A stretch of 64,000 nucleotides of DNA, taken from Nematostella vectensis. Taxonomy: Eukaryota > Cnidaria > Anthozoa > Actiniaria > Edwardsiidae. The stretch covers positions 10,628,022 to 10,692,021 of the forward strand of contig NC_064045.1 in NCBI RefSeq assembly GCF_932526225.1, in the 5' to 3' direction. Both the position numbers and the translations under genes were made by a program. Position 1 is the stretch's first letter. Every line of letters starts with the position of its first letter. Of this stretch, positions 1-12,800 are shown piece by piece. The notes under the pieces are model-generated. The model was not told the origin of the DNA and did no database searches. It saw only the letters and a list, made by a program, of their open reading frames with translations.

Positions 1-687
1 TGCAATCTGATTTGCTTATACAATGTTAAAATCTTGCATATGATTGGCCAATACGATCTTAAAATCTTGCACCCTGATTGGCTACCTTTATTTTGTCATA
101 TTTTTCATCTCCACGGCAGACTTAGACTTGCTTGTAACGATTAACCTTTTTTAGAATCGGCTAGAGTATTTTAAAGTGGGCCTCTTCGATAAACTGTTAA
201 AATGGTTCTCGTGCGTGGATCATACGGCAAAATTGTTGTCCTTATATTCGGGTAGACTTAGGGTGCGTTTTTTTTCTCGTGAATCCGGAATGCGAATGAT
301 TAGATTAGAAAAAAGCGCCTGTTCGTTTATCCCGCGTTCCCATTCCGGAGAGGACTAAAGGCCATCCACTTATTCTGCTACCTGTAGCAGAATGACTCGA
401 ATGCCATTCCGAACATTCTCTACCAACCATTCCCACCCCAGAATGAAAGGAAAAAAAAACGCGCCCTCACTGTATTGTCGGGGTTGCTTAGTGGAATTAT
501 AAATGTAAGACAAGCTTCAAAGTTAAGATGTTTTGAAGAACACTGAAGCATCTCTTTGCCTGATGATGAATTTTATGCCAATATAAAACTTTTTTGATAA
601 TTTAATTGGCCTGCTTCCTTAAACTATCAATCATATTCTTTCATACTGGAACCTTGTTTTTTAGCATTTCCTCGGTTTTCTTTTCAG
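1..687. other. Intron sequence before first visible exon
   Basis: No coding exon recognised. Two short direct repeats near 25-75 (aaaatcttgca ... gattggc). Contains the short TIR element at 260-467. Small open frames here have no dynein similarity. Confidence 0.6.
260..467. mobile_element. Short TIR element (MITE-like), 208 bp
   Basis: Left end agggtgcgtttttttt and right end aaaaaaaaacgcgccct are imperfect inverted copies, with ccggaatg/cattcc continuing the symmetry. A perfect internal hairpin attctgctac/gtagcagaat lies at the centre. No coding capacity. Confidence 0.6.
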
Positions 688-883
688 TTGGATCCCTGCA
701 TGCGCCAACTTACTGTACAGCGGTCGCTCCCACTGGTCGTACCTTGTGCCTGGTAACGAGGGTGAGTCCACGGTGCTTGTCCAGCAGTTCTTTTCGTGTG
801 TGTCGGCGCTCATGTCTATTCAGTTGCGCAGCATGGTCATCAACTCGCTCAAAGACTTTGTCGACTTCCTCAACCACTATCAG
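688..883 (+). CDS. DNAH3: Dynein exon 1 of window: stem
   Basis: Acceptor ttttcag, donor gtactt. The first base completes a codon begun in an exon before the window, so this is not the gene start. Encodes visible residues 1-65, including [20 protein letters not shown], a conserved stem segment of axonemal heavy chains. Open to the donor, ending in phase 0. Confidence 0.93.
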
Positions 884-3800
884 GTACTTTTGTCCCTTTT
901 GACGTCATTTCCGTTTTTGTTGTGTTGGATTTGTAATGTTATTGTTTTTGCGGTTTTATAATGGCTTGCGTGATACCACAATTGACAAGGTGTTTCTGAC
1001 GTCATATCACGATGGATTCACAGCATGAAGTCACAGCTGGCTGCTTGACGTTTCTGATATGTCATGGTTGATTGCTTGTCATTTGTGACGTCATAAAAGG
1101 TTGCATTTCGTTTGTGACGTCATGGATAATAAGATTGTCATTTGTGACGTCATGTCAGATTGCTTGACGTTTATGACGTCATGGCTTGCTGATTTGGTTA
1201 TTATCATTCACCGATCTCCTTATACTACTTGTATGCTCCTTATAATACTTGACACTCAATCAATCAGAGTCTGCCCTGAAGAAGTCTTATTAAAGACGAA
1301 AATTTGGCAGAGTCGATTTCCAGTTTTTGGTGTATTGTATTCATTGTTCTGGTACGAGATCGCGACATTTTGGGCTTTTTGATTCTATCCTTATAATACT
1401 TGTATACTATATATTTCGCCGTTTATTTAGCTTTAGCATTTTTCTTTCTCTCTAGGACGGGAATGACTTCGGAGAATCGTACTCAGACCTCAGATATGTA
1501 ATGGGAGAGGTGAGAATACTTACACCAATCATTATTCATTTGATTTAACAAAAAAACAGGCGATTTTTTGTGTCTGATGTCGAAAATTCATCACAGATTG
1601 GAGTGCTCTCGACACTGTTGTAATGTTGTTTTATATTCCTTCCTCTCAAAGATCGTGGTCGTCCAACTGTAATGTTGTTTTATATTCCTTCCTCTCGAAG
1701 ATCATGTCCGTCCAACTGTAATGTTGTTTTATATTCCTTCCTCTCAAAGATCATGGTCGTCCAACTAATGTTGTTTTATATTCCTTCCTCTCAAAGATCA
1801 TGGTCGTCCAACTTTAATGTTGTTTTATATTCCTTCCTCTCAAAGATCATGGTCGTCCAACTGTAATGTTGTTTTATATTCCTTCCTCTCAAAGATCATG
1901 TCCGTCCAACTGTAATGTTGTTTTATATTCCTTCCTCTCAAAGATCATGGTCGTCCAACTAATGTTGTTTTATATTCCTTCCTCTCAAAGATCATGGTCG
2001 TCCAACTTTAATGTTGTTTTATATTCCTTCCTCTCAAAGATCATGGTCGTCCAACTGTAATGTTGTTTTATATTCCTTCCTCTCAAAGATCATGGTCGTC
2101 CAACTGCGTATTGACGGAGCCAAGTTGATATTCGACCCTCCCTTCAGGGAAATACGGGATATTATTCTACGACTGCTGACGGAAATCGTTAAGAGTGCGG
2201 AGGATCTTCCCAGGGTAAGAAGAAACATTATTTAGCTATTTGGATAGTTTAGTGGCACAGGTCTTGTTTCCCGCCCAAGAGGTCCCATGTTCAATCGAGT
2301 CAGGCCCGTAGCCAGGATTATGAGTGGGGGTGTTCGTTTATCCATAGAACGGACCATTTTCTTTAGGCAGCTCGTCCTACCTCGTAGTGGTACTTAGTTT
2401 TCCTTAATGAGTGTGGACCTTACAGTCGGGTGGGGGGCTCTACCAAGCCCCCAAATCCCCTTTGGCTACCCGCATGCCAGGACAGGCACAAGGCAGGTGT
2501 CAAATAGAGAGGTAAATTCTCCGCAACTACTGGAAATAGCTTCAAACAAGGGATTAACCAGGGACTATTTTTTCTGGAATCACTATTTTACGATATCACC
2601 CGAATTATTTGTTTTGTCTTCAATCCTTTCATCTGGAATGGAATTTATATATATATATTTTTACTGTACACTACAATTTTTTTTAATTTTCTCCTTTCTA
2701 TCGCGAAAACTCTTACATCCTTCTTTCCTAACAAAAAAAAAATACAGCGGAAGTGACACGATTGTGTTGCAGGTGGAGACGGAGCTGTTTCCGGACATGC
2801 GCGATAAGCGTCTTCCACTGCGTTCTGTGGCAGTAGAGGAAATGCTAGTTCAGGATTACATGGATCGCGCTGTCGATGTCTTCAAACTCAACACCGTCGG
2901 GCCTCAAAAGTGAGCCTTTATTTTTTTAAATGATTTTTATAACAAACACTGAACTTGCTATCTGATACGACGCGCGCTACCGTGACCACCTTGAGAATTT
3001 TGTGAAGTAATTCAATAAGGATACGAGAAACGTGCTATCTGATACGACGTGCGCTACCGTGACCACCTTGACAGTTTTTTGAAGTGAGCCAATAAGGATG
3101 CGAGAAACGTGCTATGATACGACGCGCGCTACCGTGACCACCTTGATAGTTTTGTGAACGAAACCAATGAGGACGCGAGAACCGTGCTATCTGATTGATT
3201 GACGTTCATCGAGACACGTCGGAATCCTCCTAGTTATGAAGTTCTTGTCAATAACCCGACCGTATGATGGCGTGACGTCTGTGATGAAGTGGCCGCTTGC
3301 CTGAAATTTGTTGACGTACCTGATGATTGCTTGACCTTTGTAACGTAGTGTCAGATTATCAATATTAGCTCTAATAATGTTTTTTCGAATCTTTTTGTTT
3401 CTAGATATCTGAATACGTATAAGAAATATCAGGATCTGCTTAACAACAAGGCGGAGACAGATGTCCAGGCATTCTTACAAGATGACCCCGTGTTGCTCGC
3501 TCTGGCCAAGGTGTGTAACATTGTATAGTATCACGCATACTCGAGCATGCAGCCGTCTTTACGACAATAATGGTCCAGTGTGATAAAGGGGTCGTTTCTC
3601 TAGCGTGAGAACCCAGTTTAACCCAGGGTGACGTCCAGGCGCGTACCGAGGGGGGTGCGCAGGTTGCGGCGTACTCCCCCTCGGCGGCCAAAAAGTGGGT
3701 AATTTCTTATTAAGAAATATTTAAATACTATGCTTTTCGCGAAATTCCCCCCTTGGCGACTAAAAAGTGGGCAATTTCTTATTAAGGAATATTCAAATAC

Positions 3801-6800
3801 TATGCTTTTCGCGAAATAGAAGAATAAGGTATCTGGCGGAAAGCCTGTCTTTCGACATACCGTTTCACTGACGCAGTGGAATACAATGAACGACAAGGGA
3901 TAATGCAAGCTCGAGAAGCACACACACTGGTTGCCGTTGTCGACTTTTGTGACAAAACTAATAAGACTATTTCTAATTGGTGATTTCCAGAAAATTGACG
4001 AGTTCCAAAGCCTGTCGAGAGAGATCGCGTCCCTTCACCTGAGTGTACCACTCAACATGCTCTGCCTCAACTGCCAGGAAGTCAACCAAGAGCTCTCCCT
4101 ACGCGCGTCAAAGCTAGCAGATACCATGATCCACTATGTGGTCGACCAGAACAGGGACAAGAACAGGGGGTGATTAGTTATACGATGATTCACTATGTGA
4201 ATCAAGTTCAAACGACGTATTATCCATGAGTCATTTTTAATGCAAATGCTTGCAAATGAATCGAGTCGATCGTTTCATCTTAATTTGCATGCATTTGCAT
4301 TTAATACGGCTCATGGATAATACGACGTTTAAACTTAGCCTTACAGTTTAAACTCGGCGATGTCATAGTAATAATTCCATTGACTTTTTCCAGGATTTGC
4401 CGACAGTATGACGAAGTCTCAGACAAGGTCCAGGAAATGCCAGATAACACCAAGGATTTGGTCACCCTGACGCAATTCCTGGAAAAGGCTAGCACGGTGC
4501 TGGTGGTACAGCTACAAAGTCACGTGGACGATGCTGGTGAAAGGCTTCTTTTTCTGCTGGACTATGCAACACTTCCCTGTACGTACAGTAAAACCTCGCT
4601 AAGTTAAACTTTTTCTCCTCTAAACTGGGCAGTTTCAAGTAATGTACAGTGGAACCTCGATAAGTTGACCTCTTTTCTACTAAACTCGGCAATACTTCCA
4701 TGTTCGTTTAGCAAACCTCGCTAAATTAAACTCTTTTTCTGCTAAACTGGGCAACGCTTCCATGTAAATACTAAGTGGGTAAGTCTAACTCTTTTTCTGT
4801 TAAACTGGGCAACTCTTCCATGTAAATACTAGTGGGTAAGTCTAACTCTTTTTCTGCTAAACTCGGCAACACTTCCATGTACCTACAGTACAACCTCGCT
4901 AAGTTGATTTTTTTTTTGCTGAACTATGCAACATTTCCATGTACGTACAGTAAAACCTCGCTAAGTGGAACTCTTTTTCTTATAACTGGGCGACACTTCC
5001 ATGTACATACAGTAAAACCTCGCTAAGTGGAACTCTTTTGTTTCTGCTGAACTTGGCTTCACTTCGATGTTCGTACAATAAAACCTCGCTAAGTTGAACC
5101 CTTTGCCTTGTTGTTTTAATTCTAATCAGACGAGGATATCAAGCTGAACAGCACAGTGTTTCACTGGCCTGAACACATTCAGAAGATCTTCGAATTAAGC
5201 AAGAACCGAATCGGTCATCGTAAAGACCTGGCTATGGACGACCTCAAACATAGGTAAGTGACACGTGCCAATCATGCTGATTACTGGAGACTTAAAATCT
5301 TTTAACCCTTTGCATACTCTAGTATGATGTTGTGATAGCTGTAAATATTGCATTGTTACAAAATTTACATTATATAAATTATATTTTTTTCATTCATATG
5401 TTTGCAAAGGTAGAATTGTATATACCTGGCATAGCTCCTTTATGGTAAATGGATCTACTTCTCTTTCAGGGTCAAGATGTATGAAGAGAAGCTAAATGGA
5501 TACAACAAAGAAGTAGAGGCGTTCAGAAAGAAAGAGGTGTGTTTTCAACATGATCACATAGAGATATTGGAATTGTCATGCATCATCAATGTGCCTTGCA
5601 CACTTTTTTATTGAGTTTTAACATTCCTCTACAGATCATGGCCGCTGAGGAGATGAAGAAAAACGTGGAGAAGCTTGACGAGCTTGGGACAGCTCTTGAT
5701 GCTGCACGTGACGAGCTCATGGTAAGCACGTGATCAACACGCTTCTTATCGTATTTGCTCGCCTTTGCTTGACCTTGTCCTAACTTTGACCCTAATTTAA
5801 CCTTGGAAAGAATTTGACCTCCCACTGACCTTGAACATAACCATGACCATGACCTATTCCTGACACCATAAACTGACAGTTAGTCACGTGAAACGTTTGT
5901 GACGTCACAGGATCTAAATACGGAGGAGGAGCTCCTTCAGTGGGAGCCAACCCAGTTCCCAATCCTGCAAAGCATGATGGCGTACAAAGAGCCATACGAG
6001 AAGCTGTGGCGGACAGCGCTCAACTTCCAGAACAAGCACGAGGCCTGGCTCAACGGTAACTAAAGAATCAACCACCCCTTTTTTGTTGGTTACATTTCAA
6101 AATAAATACGGCTCTTTGAAAGAAAACTTCACAATAACCATCCACGGTCTGATATTGAATTAACGATACTTTTTTTTAAATCATCAGTTACTTGCTTGAA
6201 TTAGCCGATAGTCTATCGGTATTGTACGGAAGCGTGCCTAGTGGCGTACCAAGTGGTACCTCTACTAACGACTATGTAGCAGGGGGGTGTGACGAACTGT
6301 GAAGAATCTTTGAGTTACCCAAACATCCGGATAACGTGTCAAACGTCGCGCGTCTGCTGTGTAGAGTCTTTTTTTTTTTTGATCGGGCACTGAACAGTCT
6401 GAATCGATTAAAGCCGCATTGTCACCAGTTTACTTCCGGTCGATAACATAGCAATCTCCGATGATTTTTAACGAAAAACACAAAAAATATTTCAAAATAT
6501 TGAAAGCAGTGTGTCTATTGGAAGTTTCTTCGAGGATGTGATCGATAATTTAGAGCGGATGGCCTGTTAAATATATCGGATTCTAATAGATTCTTCCGTC
6601 TTTTAACGGTTGCGGTTTCCGTCGGACCTCCGGAAGTAAACTGGTGACAATGCGGATTTAAGTCCAGCATTTGTTGTGCCAAACAGAGAAGTTTTGCTGA
6701 TGCTTCGAGCGCTATCCCTTCGTCATCCCTTTTTTTTTCTCAGAAGTAGGTTTAACGCTCGTACTATCAGCTTTTTTTCACAGAACGTAAAAATGTGTTA

Positions 6801-9800
6801 CTGACAGGGGACATTAAATGTTTTTTTGTATTAAATAAGAATCTAATTTAATATTTCTCGAAGGCCCATTTGTCGAGATCAATGCCGAAGATGTCGAGGA
6901 AGAGATCGGAGGGATGTTCAGGACAGTTATAAAACTAAGCAAGACGTTCGGAGACTCTCCGGCACCACGTCGGGTAGCCGAGAGCGTCCGAAGCAAGATC
7001 GACAAGTTCAAAGTTCATCTGCCCCTGTTACAAGTCATCTGTAACCCAGGCATCAGAGAGAGGCACTGGACACAGGTACACGTGACCATGACATGGAAGC
7101 CCTTACATTCTCTCTTGTCGCCTTTCTTGCATAGTTTGTTTACAGTGGATCTGGGAAAACCCATGACATAGTCAATGTTTTGGACCTACTAAAATAGGAA
7201 GCTATGGTGTTAGAGTCGTTCAGACATATTGCCCTGGCTTATACAATTTCTTACCTTTTGAAATGCAAATGTGATCGATGTGAAGGTTCATGTTAAATGT
7301 CATGGTACGCGCGTCACACTATAGAGGCCTGGCTAAACTAAGCGAGAATTCGAACGGGACATATAGTGTGCGACATGTCTCCTAAATGTTTCCTAGTTTA
7401 ACATCACAAAAAACATGTAGTGCCAAGAAACATTTCTTTGTCGCTGCTACAAGATTTTGCGCGCGCTACAGTGTCTCTCTTGATGTCTAAGCTAGGAGAC
7501 AAGGAGACGCTACATGTTGCGCTCGACATGTCGCCTAGTTTAGCCAGGCCTTAATCCCCCCCCCCCTCCTTTATCGACAATTGAGCACTAGGATTAACTG
7601 TATGGCCTTGTTCTATTCAGATGAGCGAGGTTGTCGGCTTTGACATCAAACCGGAAGCAAGCACATCGTTGTGTAACATGCTGGAATACAATCTACACAA
7701 GCACTTGGACAGGTATTTATCGCCATGGCAACATCAATCACTCTGCCATTCATTTTCTGTATTTGAGAAATTCATTCGTTTCAAACATCTTGAGTATATA
7801 ATCAACGTTAAAGTGCTCTTGTCAGCCACAGCTTTGTTATTGTTTTCATTTAATATTGGAAGGCACGTAATTGTTAAAATCTCAAAATAACCATCTAAAA
7901 AGTTTAATACTTTATTAGCCAAATTCAATAGAAAGTATCGCATTATTAGCTTCACTAAATCAGCCGATGGAAATGGATGCTTTTTCACACTAAGTACTTT
8001 GCTAGGATGACAAAATGGTGGCTGAATGAGACTATTCAAGTTTAATGTTTTAAATGGCATGTGTTGTTGCTCAGGTTGGAAGAGATAAGCGGGTCTGCCA
8101 GCAAGGAGTTTGGCCTGGAAAAAGCCATGGAGAAAATGAAAGTCGAGTGGAACGACATGTTCTTTGAGTTCGTGCCCTATCGCGACACGGTGAGGCGTAG
8201 AGTTTAAGCACACACGGTCGTGATATTGGAGCTTGGCTTACGCCATTTCCTGTGATATGGTACAGGTCTGTGGCTAGGGGTGGGCTCAGAGCCCCTTCCC
8301 CGGCCACCAAAAAGCATTGTTTTCTCAATGAAGCGTCATTGTAAGATTACACACCTTGTAAAATATTAATGTCTGTACAATCTTTAGGCTTTTCCTCGAT
8401 AGGAAGAATATTCCATAGAAAGTATAAAGGTTTACACAGCTTACCTCGGTTAAGCGCTTATCATCGTTTTGATAGAGACAAAATATTTTCTTCTTCCTTT
8501 ATAGTTCCCCTTTAGTCATTAGACATTGTCTTGCCAAGATTCTGGTACCTTTTTTGGGAGTTTGTGACAGCAATTTGTTAAGGTTTCAATGGACAGTGCT
8601 GAATAACGTATGCGCATGCGCTTGTTCTGGCAAAAACAAACACAATCGTAGTGTTGACTCGTTCGAGTAAAGGTACGAAAGGATGACTTCAGTCGTTGTT
8701 TTGACTAACTGTACAGCATTAAAACCATACTGTACAAAAGATGACAGATTTGTTTGATAATGAGGGAGTCATAAAGAAAATTATAGCCTTAGGTTTGGTC
8801 TAGTTTTCTTAGCATTCGTCGAAATTTGACATTTCGCCGGTAAAACGCCACCATTTCAAAACAAAAAGACTAGTTTAACCGCGCGGTACTGGACTAGACT
8901 TGCGTTTTTCAGCAGTCTCGTTTCAATGTGCCATTGATTTCCGAATGATGAGCAACAGTTCGTCTGTGAAAAGATTTTATACCAGCTCGACAAGGTTTTA
9001 ATGAAATTTAGTGCTCAACTAGTCCATTCTCTATCAGTATAGTCCTCCATTCCTTCTCCTACCATTTCTTGAATTTTTGTTGGTTTGACGGGATTATTTG
9101 TCGAGCGAATATTTCTTTGAGCAAAGTTGTGCTTATATTACGAGGGAAGCGAGTTGCAAAAAGCGCGCGAAATGAAACAGGCGCAGGGTTCCCATATGTG
9201 CAAAATAAAAACACACAAAAAAGTCAAATTATTGTAGGTTGTACTGTATTTGTCAGGGTTTTATTAAATAATTCAACATTCACGGATAGTGCAAAAGGGT
9301 ATTAAATTGTTTTTATTCTACTAAGGAGACATATTGTAAAATTATTGCAATGTGTGGGCAGGCGACCACACAGGGTACTCGCGTGATGACAAAAAAATAA
9401 GTCGCATAGTTATATTCCATTTCTCTATACGCCGCAGGCCGCGCTGGTTCCGCTAAAACATCTGAGTTTCTAGCACGCTGCTAAGCAACAAGCTCACAAC
9501 AATTCGACTGTACATCCTTCTGCCTTAAACTCACACGTTCGTCCCTCTAACGGGTGGTTAACTTTTTCCCCGAAAAAGTAAAGAAGAAACACACTGAAGT
9601 TTTCTACCGCTATCGCTACTGCCACTGCATCATTAATCTAATCAACACCTGTACTCTGTATTCACAGGGCGTGTCTATCTTGTCTGCTGTTGACGATATC
9701 CAAATGCTGTTGGATGATCACATCGTTAAGGCTCAGACTATGAGCGGCTCACCATTTATCAAGCCGTTTGAGGCAGAGATCAAGGTAAGATCACAATTCC

Positions 9801-12800
9801 TCAAACCGTTTGAGGCAGAGGTTCTTGACTGTAAATTGACTGAAAATTCTGCCTTCTTACTCGCTTTCACCTCAGCTCGGTTCCTAGCTAAGATCTCGCA
9901 TGTATTTTAAAATCTGAATATAAATTTATTGTCCCAAGTTGGTCGAAATTGTTTTTCCCGTGTTTCCAGTTTTACTTACCTGGGATCCCGTGCCCAGAAT
10001 TAGCTGCTACTAGCTCAATGCATTGACACGACAAACAGCACTGCAGATGAATCCTATGAACAAATCCAATTGCTCACATGCCTAATTGATTAAAATGCAC
10101 TAAATACCCCTCTGTTTTGCAGTCCTGGTGCGAGAAGCTCATCTTGATGCAGGACATCATTGACGCCTGGCTTAAGGTGAGCTTAAAGAGCCCTTGTCAC
10201 CCACGCCTTTGTTATTGTCTTCATTTAATATTGGAAGGCACATAATATGCAAAAATCTCGAAATAACCATCTAAAAACATCGTTTAATACTTTATTTACC
10301 AAGTTCAATCGAAAATATCGCATTGCCTTCCCCAAATCAGCCGATGGAAATGGATGCTTTCAAGCTATTTGAATGTTCTTCTGAAAACTGACGATCTCTA
10401 GAGTTTTTCTCAGTGCGCATCCACTAAGACAAGTCGCCCATTGTGTAAACTAAATCCAAGACAATTGAATGTGCTCTATACAAAATTCCTTTTTCTTTGA
10501 TGTTATCCCTAAAGGTTTGTTCTTGCTAGGACGCAAGCGCTAACGCAAACGTACTACGTGAGAACCGATCAAACACGTGCGCCGATCAAGCAGTTGTGTT
10601 TCCTTGTGTGCTCGCGTTCCAGTAAGATTTATTTGCGTTGCGCTAGAACTTACGTCCTAGTAAGAACCTTTAGTGTCAATCCATGAATAAGTCGCCCAAC
10701 AAGGTAATCCTTTAACAATGAACATTACCACCGTTTAGACGTTACCCCTTAGTTCATTTTCAAAGTAAAATTACCAGACGTGTAAACTATGGTAACCCCC
10801 ATGGTGTCAAGTCATGAACTCTATGAAAACTGCCATCGTTTTGACGTTATCCCTTAATTCCTTTTCAAAGGGGAATCTCCCAAAGTGTGAACTAACATGG
10901 CCTTTGTTTATTTGTATTTTTAGTGCCAAGCCACCTGGCTGTACCTCGAGCCCATCTTTAGCTCTGAAGACATCATGGCTCAGATGCCCGAAGAGGGTCG
11001 CAAGTTCGGCATCGTGGATAGCTACTGGAAAGACATCATGACAGAGTCGGTGAAGGATACAAAGGTCCTCGTTGCCACAGGGCAACCCAATATGCTGGGG
11101 AGGCTCCAGGAATCTAACCAGTTGCTGGAGGAGATCCAGAAAGGCTTGAACGCCTACTTGGAGAAGAAGCAGCTCTTCTTTCCTAGGTGAAATGCCTAAA
11201 CCAATACCAATGCCATCATCAATAGTTCTTATAAGTCGCGGAGACATTTGTTTTTGTCGATTCTAAGAGGGAGAGCGAAAAATAACTTTTACAATACAAT
11301 ACATAGAGAGGGCTTTTTAATCTGATTGTCCCCTTTTTTGACGCTGATTATTTAGTCCATGTGCTATAGTCTATATTACTCTTGTTTCAATACTTGCATC
11401 AGCAGTGGCTTTATTGTTATTGTTTTTTAAGATGTCTCCAATCGCCATATTTTTGTCATCTACGATATTAATGACGTATGTCTCTATCTCGCAAAGTTTA
11501 TGCTTTCTTCTAATCCTAAATCGTTTCTTCCAGCTGTTTTTCCTTTATTGTAACTAATGTCTTTAAGCACTATGTTTCTTCTCTTGTTTACTCTACCTTA
11601 ATCATGGCTTGTCTATGTCCCCAAAAGCTTATGGTTTTCTGTCAAACTGATGTCTCCTCGTCCCCCACAGGTTCTTCTTTCTGTCAAACTGATGTCTCCT
11701 CGTCCCCCACAGGTTCTTCTTTCTGTCAAACTGATGTCTCCTCGTCCCCCACAGGTTCTTCTTTCTGTCAAACTGATGTCTCCTCGTCCCCCACAGGTTC
11801 TTCTTTCTGTCAAACTGATGTCTCCTCGTCCCCCACAGGTTCTTCTTTCTGTCAAACTGATGTCTCCTCGTCCCCCACAGGTTCTTCTTTCTGTCAAACT
11901 GATGTCTCCTCGTCCCCCACAGGTTCTTCTTTCTGTCAAACTGATGTCTCCTCGTCCCCCACAGGTTCTTCTTTCTGTCAAACTGATGTCTCCTCGTCCC
12001 CCACAGGTTCTTCTTTCTATCAAACTGATGTCTCCCCCTCCCTCACAGGTTCTTCTTTCTGTCTAACGACGAACTGTTGGAGATCTTGTCAGAAACGAAA
12101 GACCCACTCCGTGTTCAGCCCCACCTCAAGAAGTGCTTTGAGGGCATTGCACGCCTCGAGTTCACTGAGGAGCAAGAGGTTGTTGGTATGGTCAGCGCAG
12201 AGAATGAGACTGTCCCCTTCTCCACCAAGATCGTTCCAGCCAAAGCAAAGGTACCATTACAACGTGCGGTTCTGCTTTATTTTAGAAAGTGGAGGCACGG
12301 GTGGCCTAGTGTGTTAGCGCGTCGGCCTCCCACACTTTTGGACCAGGTTCGAAGCCTGGCTCTGACTGGGGATTTTTCCGTGTTCCTGCCTTGATTCGAA
12401 TGTGTCACGAGAGAGATGAAGTTATCCTCCCGTGTTTCAAGTCTTATAAGGGTCGGATAAGGGCACAAAACCAGAGGTCCAGTCTCTTCAAGCTGCACTA
12501 CACTAATCTGAATCGAAGAGACGTAAAAGAACCACTTGGGACGCAATAAACCCTCTGGCAGTGACCACCCTCAGTGACAGTGCTTACTAACAATACACAC
12601 AAGGAGGCACTTGGTGTGGAGCCTAGCTCTGTTGTGCCTTCCTCGCCAGCTAGTACAAGAAACGTAACGCTCATATTAGTTATCGTTGATTTACGTCAAT
12701 TAAATAAACTTGAATCAGAAGACAAGGTTATCCAGTTTATTTTTCTTTTTTTCTTTGGGAGCTGCAGGATTCGAAAAAAGTGGACCATGAGCTCGACCAT

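Noticed and set aside
11604-12317. 237-codon cysteine/serine repeat frame and its minus-strand partner
   Set aside because: Product of the 42-bp array in a frame different from dynein.
12295-12365. Functional tRNA gene
   Set aside because: B box is perfect but no acceptor stem pairing, and a SINE body follows directly.
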